This document shows, one piece after another, positions 24,386-26,211 of a stretch of DNA of 26,211 nucleotides (positions are counted from its first letter, which is position 1; each line of letters begins with the position of its first letter). The DNA is from Candidatus Spyradosoma merdigallinarum (GTDB lineage Bacteria; Verrucomicrobiota; Verrucomicrobiia; Opitutales; UBA953), in NCBI GenBank assembly GCA_018713755.1, contig DVOG01000186.1, forward strand, positions 1 through 26,211, written 5' to 3'. The notes beneath the pieces were generated by a model, which saw nothing but the letters and a program-made list of their open reading frames with translations, was not told the DNA's origin and made no database searches. The position numbers were made by a program, and so were the translations under genes.

Positions 24386-26211
24386 TCACCAGTTCCTGTC
24401 GGGATAAAGCGTATTCCACCAGTCGGGTTCGCCTTTCAGCCAGCGGGCGAACCACGCGAGGTGCGACTTCATCCACTGCTTGCGCCGCGCGTAGTTCGCG
24501 ATGCCGTGGTCTTCCCCGGTGAACGTCAGCAGTTCGACGGGCTTGCCCAGAATTTTGAGCGCGGCGAACATCTGGATCGATTCTCCCACGGGAACGTTCG
24601 TGTCGGAAAGTCCGTGGCAAAGCAGGATCGGCGTCTTCACTTTGTCCGCGGAGAAAAGCGGACTTTGATCGACGAAAATTTCCCGGTTTTTCCACGGGAA
24701 CGATCCGGCGGCGGCGATGGCGTTGTAGGCGCAGCCCCACATGCCTTCGCCCCAGTAGCTCGTGATGTCGCTGATGCCCGCGTGGGCGACGGCGGCGGCG
24801 AAAATGTCCGTGCGCGTCTGCAGGTACATCGTCATGAAGCCGCCGTAGGAGGCGCCGATGCAGCCGATTTTCTTCGCGTCGACGAAGGGGTGCTCGGCGC
24901 AGAACTTCTTCACGCCCTCGATGATGTCGTCCGCCGTGCGCTTGCCCCAGGCGTTGAGGTGGCGCGCCGCGAATTCCTGCCCGTAGCCGATCGTCCCGCT
25001 GGGCTGAACGACGTAGACGACGTAGCCCTGCGCGGCGTAGAGCGGGAACGGGTAATGCGAGCCGATGCGGCGCGCCGTCGGCGTCGTCCCGCCGTAATAA
25101 TAAACGATCATCGGGTATTTTTTCGACGCGTCGAAATCCGGCGGCAGGAAAAAGCAGCCGTCGATCTCCGTCCCGTCGGACGCCTTGAACGTCCACGTTT
25201 TCACCTGCGGCATCGCGATTTCCGCCTCCGGCGAAAAACCGTCCGAGAACGCGACGCGCGCTTCGTTCTTCTTCAGATCGATCTCGTAGGTCTGCGGGAA
25301 CGCCGTCGCGCCGGCGCCGATCGCGTAGGCTTTCGGCTTGAAACCCTCGGGATCGCGCTGCGCGCCGAAGAAGGAAACGACCTCCGCGGGAACGCGGATA
25401 CGCGTGAACTTCTTCGCGCCCGGCTCGTAGCGGTAAACGGTTTCCAGGTCGCGGTCGACCGTCGTGAAATAGATGTTCCCGTCGCCCGCCCAAAGCACGG
25501 AAGAAATCGACGGCGCGAAATCCCGCGTGATCGGCTCGATTTTTTCCGTGTCGAAATCGTAAAGGTAAGCCTGCAGATCGAAGGAGTTCGCCGCCTGCCC
25601 TTCCGGCAGCGTCGATCCCGCGCGGCCGAACGCGTCGGCGCAGGAAACGAGCACGATTTTTCTGCCGTCCGGCGACCAGCCGCCGACGGCGACGGAATAT
25701 TTCTCGTTTTCGAAAACCGGCTTACATTCCCGCGTCTCCAAGTCGAAGACGAAGAGGCTGCAGCGCATGAATTCCGGCTGCGTGTAGTCCACCTCTTCCG
25801 TGGCGAAAAGGATTTTCTTGGAATCGGGGCGAATCCCGCAGAGACGCGCGGTTTTCGCTCCCGCCGTCAGCGGCTCGAAGACGCCGGTGCGCAAGTTGTA
25901 GTGCAGCAGCGTCGCGCGGTTCCGCCAGTTTTTGTCGCGGTCGGCGATGTTCAGCACGCGCCGCCAATCCGCCGATTCCTCTTTCCATTTTTCCGTCTTG
26001 GAAACGATGAGCCCGCTTTCGTCCGGCAACCAGACGTAGGCGTGGTCTTCGTCGGGAAGCCCCTCCGCGAGAACGCTTTCCCGCCGCGTCTCCAAGTCGA
26101 AGCCCACCAGCGAGCAGCGCCCGTCCGTGTCCTTGCGGCGGTAAAACAGCACGGAGCCGTTGGGCATCCACTCGTAATTGCGGCTGCGGTCCTCGGCGAA
26201 GACGACGCGCC
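24386..26211 (-). CDS. S9-family (prolyl oligopeptidase/DPP-like) peptidase, 5' end cut by window edge
   Basis: 607 residues visible. The frame stays open upstream of the ATG at 26165-26167 (RVVFAEDRSRNYEWMPNGS reads through to the edge), so that ATG is internal. The first two thirds are beta-propeller-like repeats (for example VGGWSPDGRKIVLVS and SSVLWAGDGNIYF). The C-terminal alpha/beta-hydrolase domain has the nucleophile motif GASYGGF, the Asp in HGLSDTNVP and the His in EDHGIANYARR, in the correct Ser-Asp-His order. PMIVYYYGG and QPSGTIGYGQEFA are typical of S9. Enzymes of this group cleave peptides, often after Pro or Ala; specificity and location cannot be judged because the N-terminus with any signal peptide is missing. 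Confidence 0.93.
   Translation of the reverse strand, partial: RVVFAEDRSRNYEWMPNGSVLFYRRKDTDGRCSLVGFDLETRRESVLAEGLPDEDHAYVWLPDESGLIVSKTEKWKEESADWRRVLNIADRDKNWRNRATLLHYNLRTGVFEPLTAGAKTARLCGIRPDSKKILFATEEVDYTQPEFMRCSLFVFDLETRECKPVFENEKYSVAVGGWSPDGRKIVLVSCADAFGRAGSTLPEGQAANSFDLQAYLYDFDTEKIEPITRDFAPSISSVLWAGDGNIYFTTVDRDLETVYRYEPGAKKFTRIRVPAEVVSFFGAQRDPEGFKPKAYAIGAGATAFPQTYEIDLKKNEARVAFSDGFSPEAEIAMPQVKTWTFKASDGTEIDGCFFLPPDFDASKKYPMIVYYYGGTTPTARRIGSHYPFPLYAAQGYVVYVVQPSGTIGYGQEFAARHLNAWGKRTADDIIEGVKKFCAEHPFVDAKKIGCIGASYGGFMTMYLQTRTDIFAAAVAHAGISDITSYWGEGMWGCAYNAIAAAGSFPWKNREIFVDQSPLFSADKVKTPILLCHGLSDTNVPVGESIQMFAALKILGKPVELLTFTGEDHGIANYARRKQWMKSHLAWFARWLKGEPDWWNTLYPDRNW

Noticed and set aside
26165..26167. 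ATG at 26167 as the true start of the S9 peptidase
   Set aside because: The frame continues upstream to the window edge with propeller-like sequence, so the gene is cut by the window.

Overview
The window is a gene-dense, GC-rich (by eye about 65%) piece of a bacterial chromosome that carries mostly housekeeping genes. The gene set suggests a Gram-negative bacterium with diaminopimelate-type peptidoglycan (Mpl muropeptide recycling). A Ser/Thr kinase with one membrane helix, a secreted S1-type sulfatase, glycogen enzymes, an S9 peptidase and an Aas-like lipid-recycling enzyme fit the Planctomycetes-Verrucomicrobia-Chlamydiae group, most likely an animal-associated Verrucomicrobiota. That placement is inference; no rRNA or other marker is present. 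I see no tRNA, rRNA, CRISPR, insertion sequence or phage gene.

Layout. All genes except one read on the minus strand. Read in their own direction, from the right edge: an S9 peptidase cut by the window edge; a GH13 alpha-glucan enzyme; plsY (phospholipid synthesis); hom (threonine/methionine branch); htpG (chaperone); glycyl-tRNA synthetase; and an unrecognised seven-helix membrane protein with a long Gln/Ala/Tyr-rich tail. The single plus-strand gene, an aas-like acyltransferase/acyl-ACP synthetase fusion (11973-14294), interrupts this series. It is convergent with the membrane protein and divergent from the sulfatase. The minus strand then continues with sulfatase, proC, proB and mpl, followed by carB, carA, a RidA-family gene and a Ser/Thr protein kinase cut by the left edge. 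proC-proB form a proline-synthesis pair. carB-carA form carbamoyl-phosphate synthetase in the reverse of the common order.

Two signals stand out. First, the 9-mer CGTTCCCGC (reverse complement GCGGGAACG) is extraordinarily frequent. A hand tally of its 7-base core GTTCCCG gives roughly 115 copies on both strands, about one per 225 bases, against about six expected from base composition. It occurs in all reading frames, in both orientations and in intergenic DNA, and inverted pairs of it or of its close variant form hairpins at the 3' ends of several genes. This resembles the DNA uptake sequences of Neisseria and Haemophilus or the cyanobacterial HIP1 repeat, and I know of no description of this one. 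Second, the carB leader holds a candidate promoter, a 65-codon Phe-rich leader reading frame running through a U-rich stretch, and a Rho-independent terminator inside that frame, just ahead of carB. This is the architecture of UTP-sensitive pyrBI attenuation in enteric bacteria.

Most start codons lack a Shine-Dalgarno sequence, and several are preceded by pyrimidine/U-rich tracts instead; hom is the clear exception.
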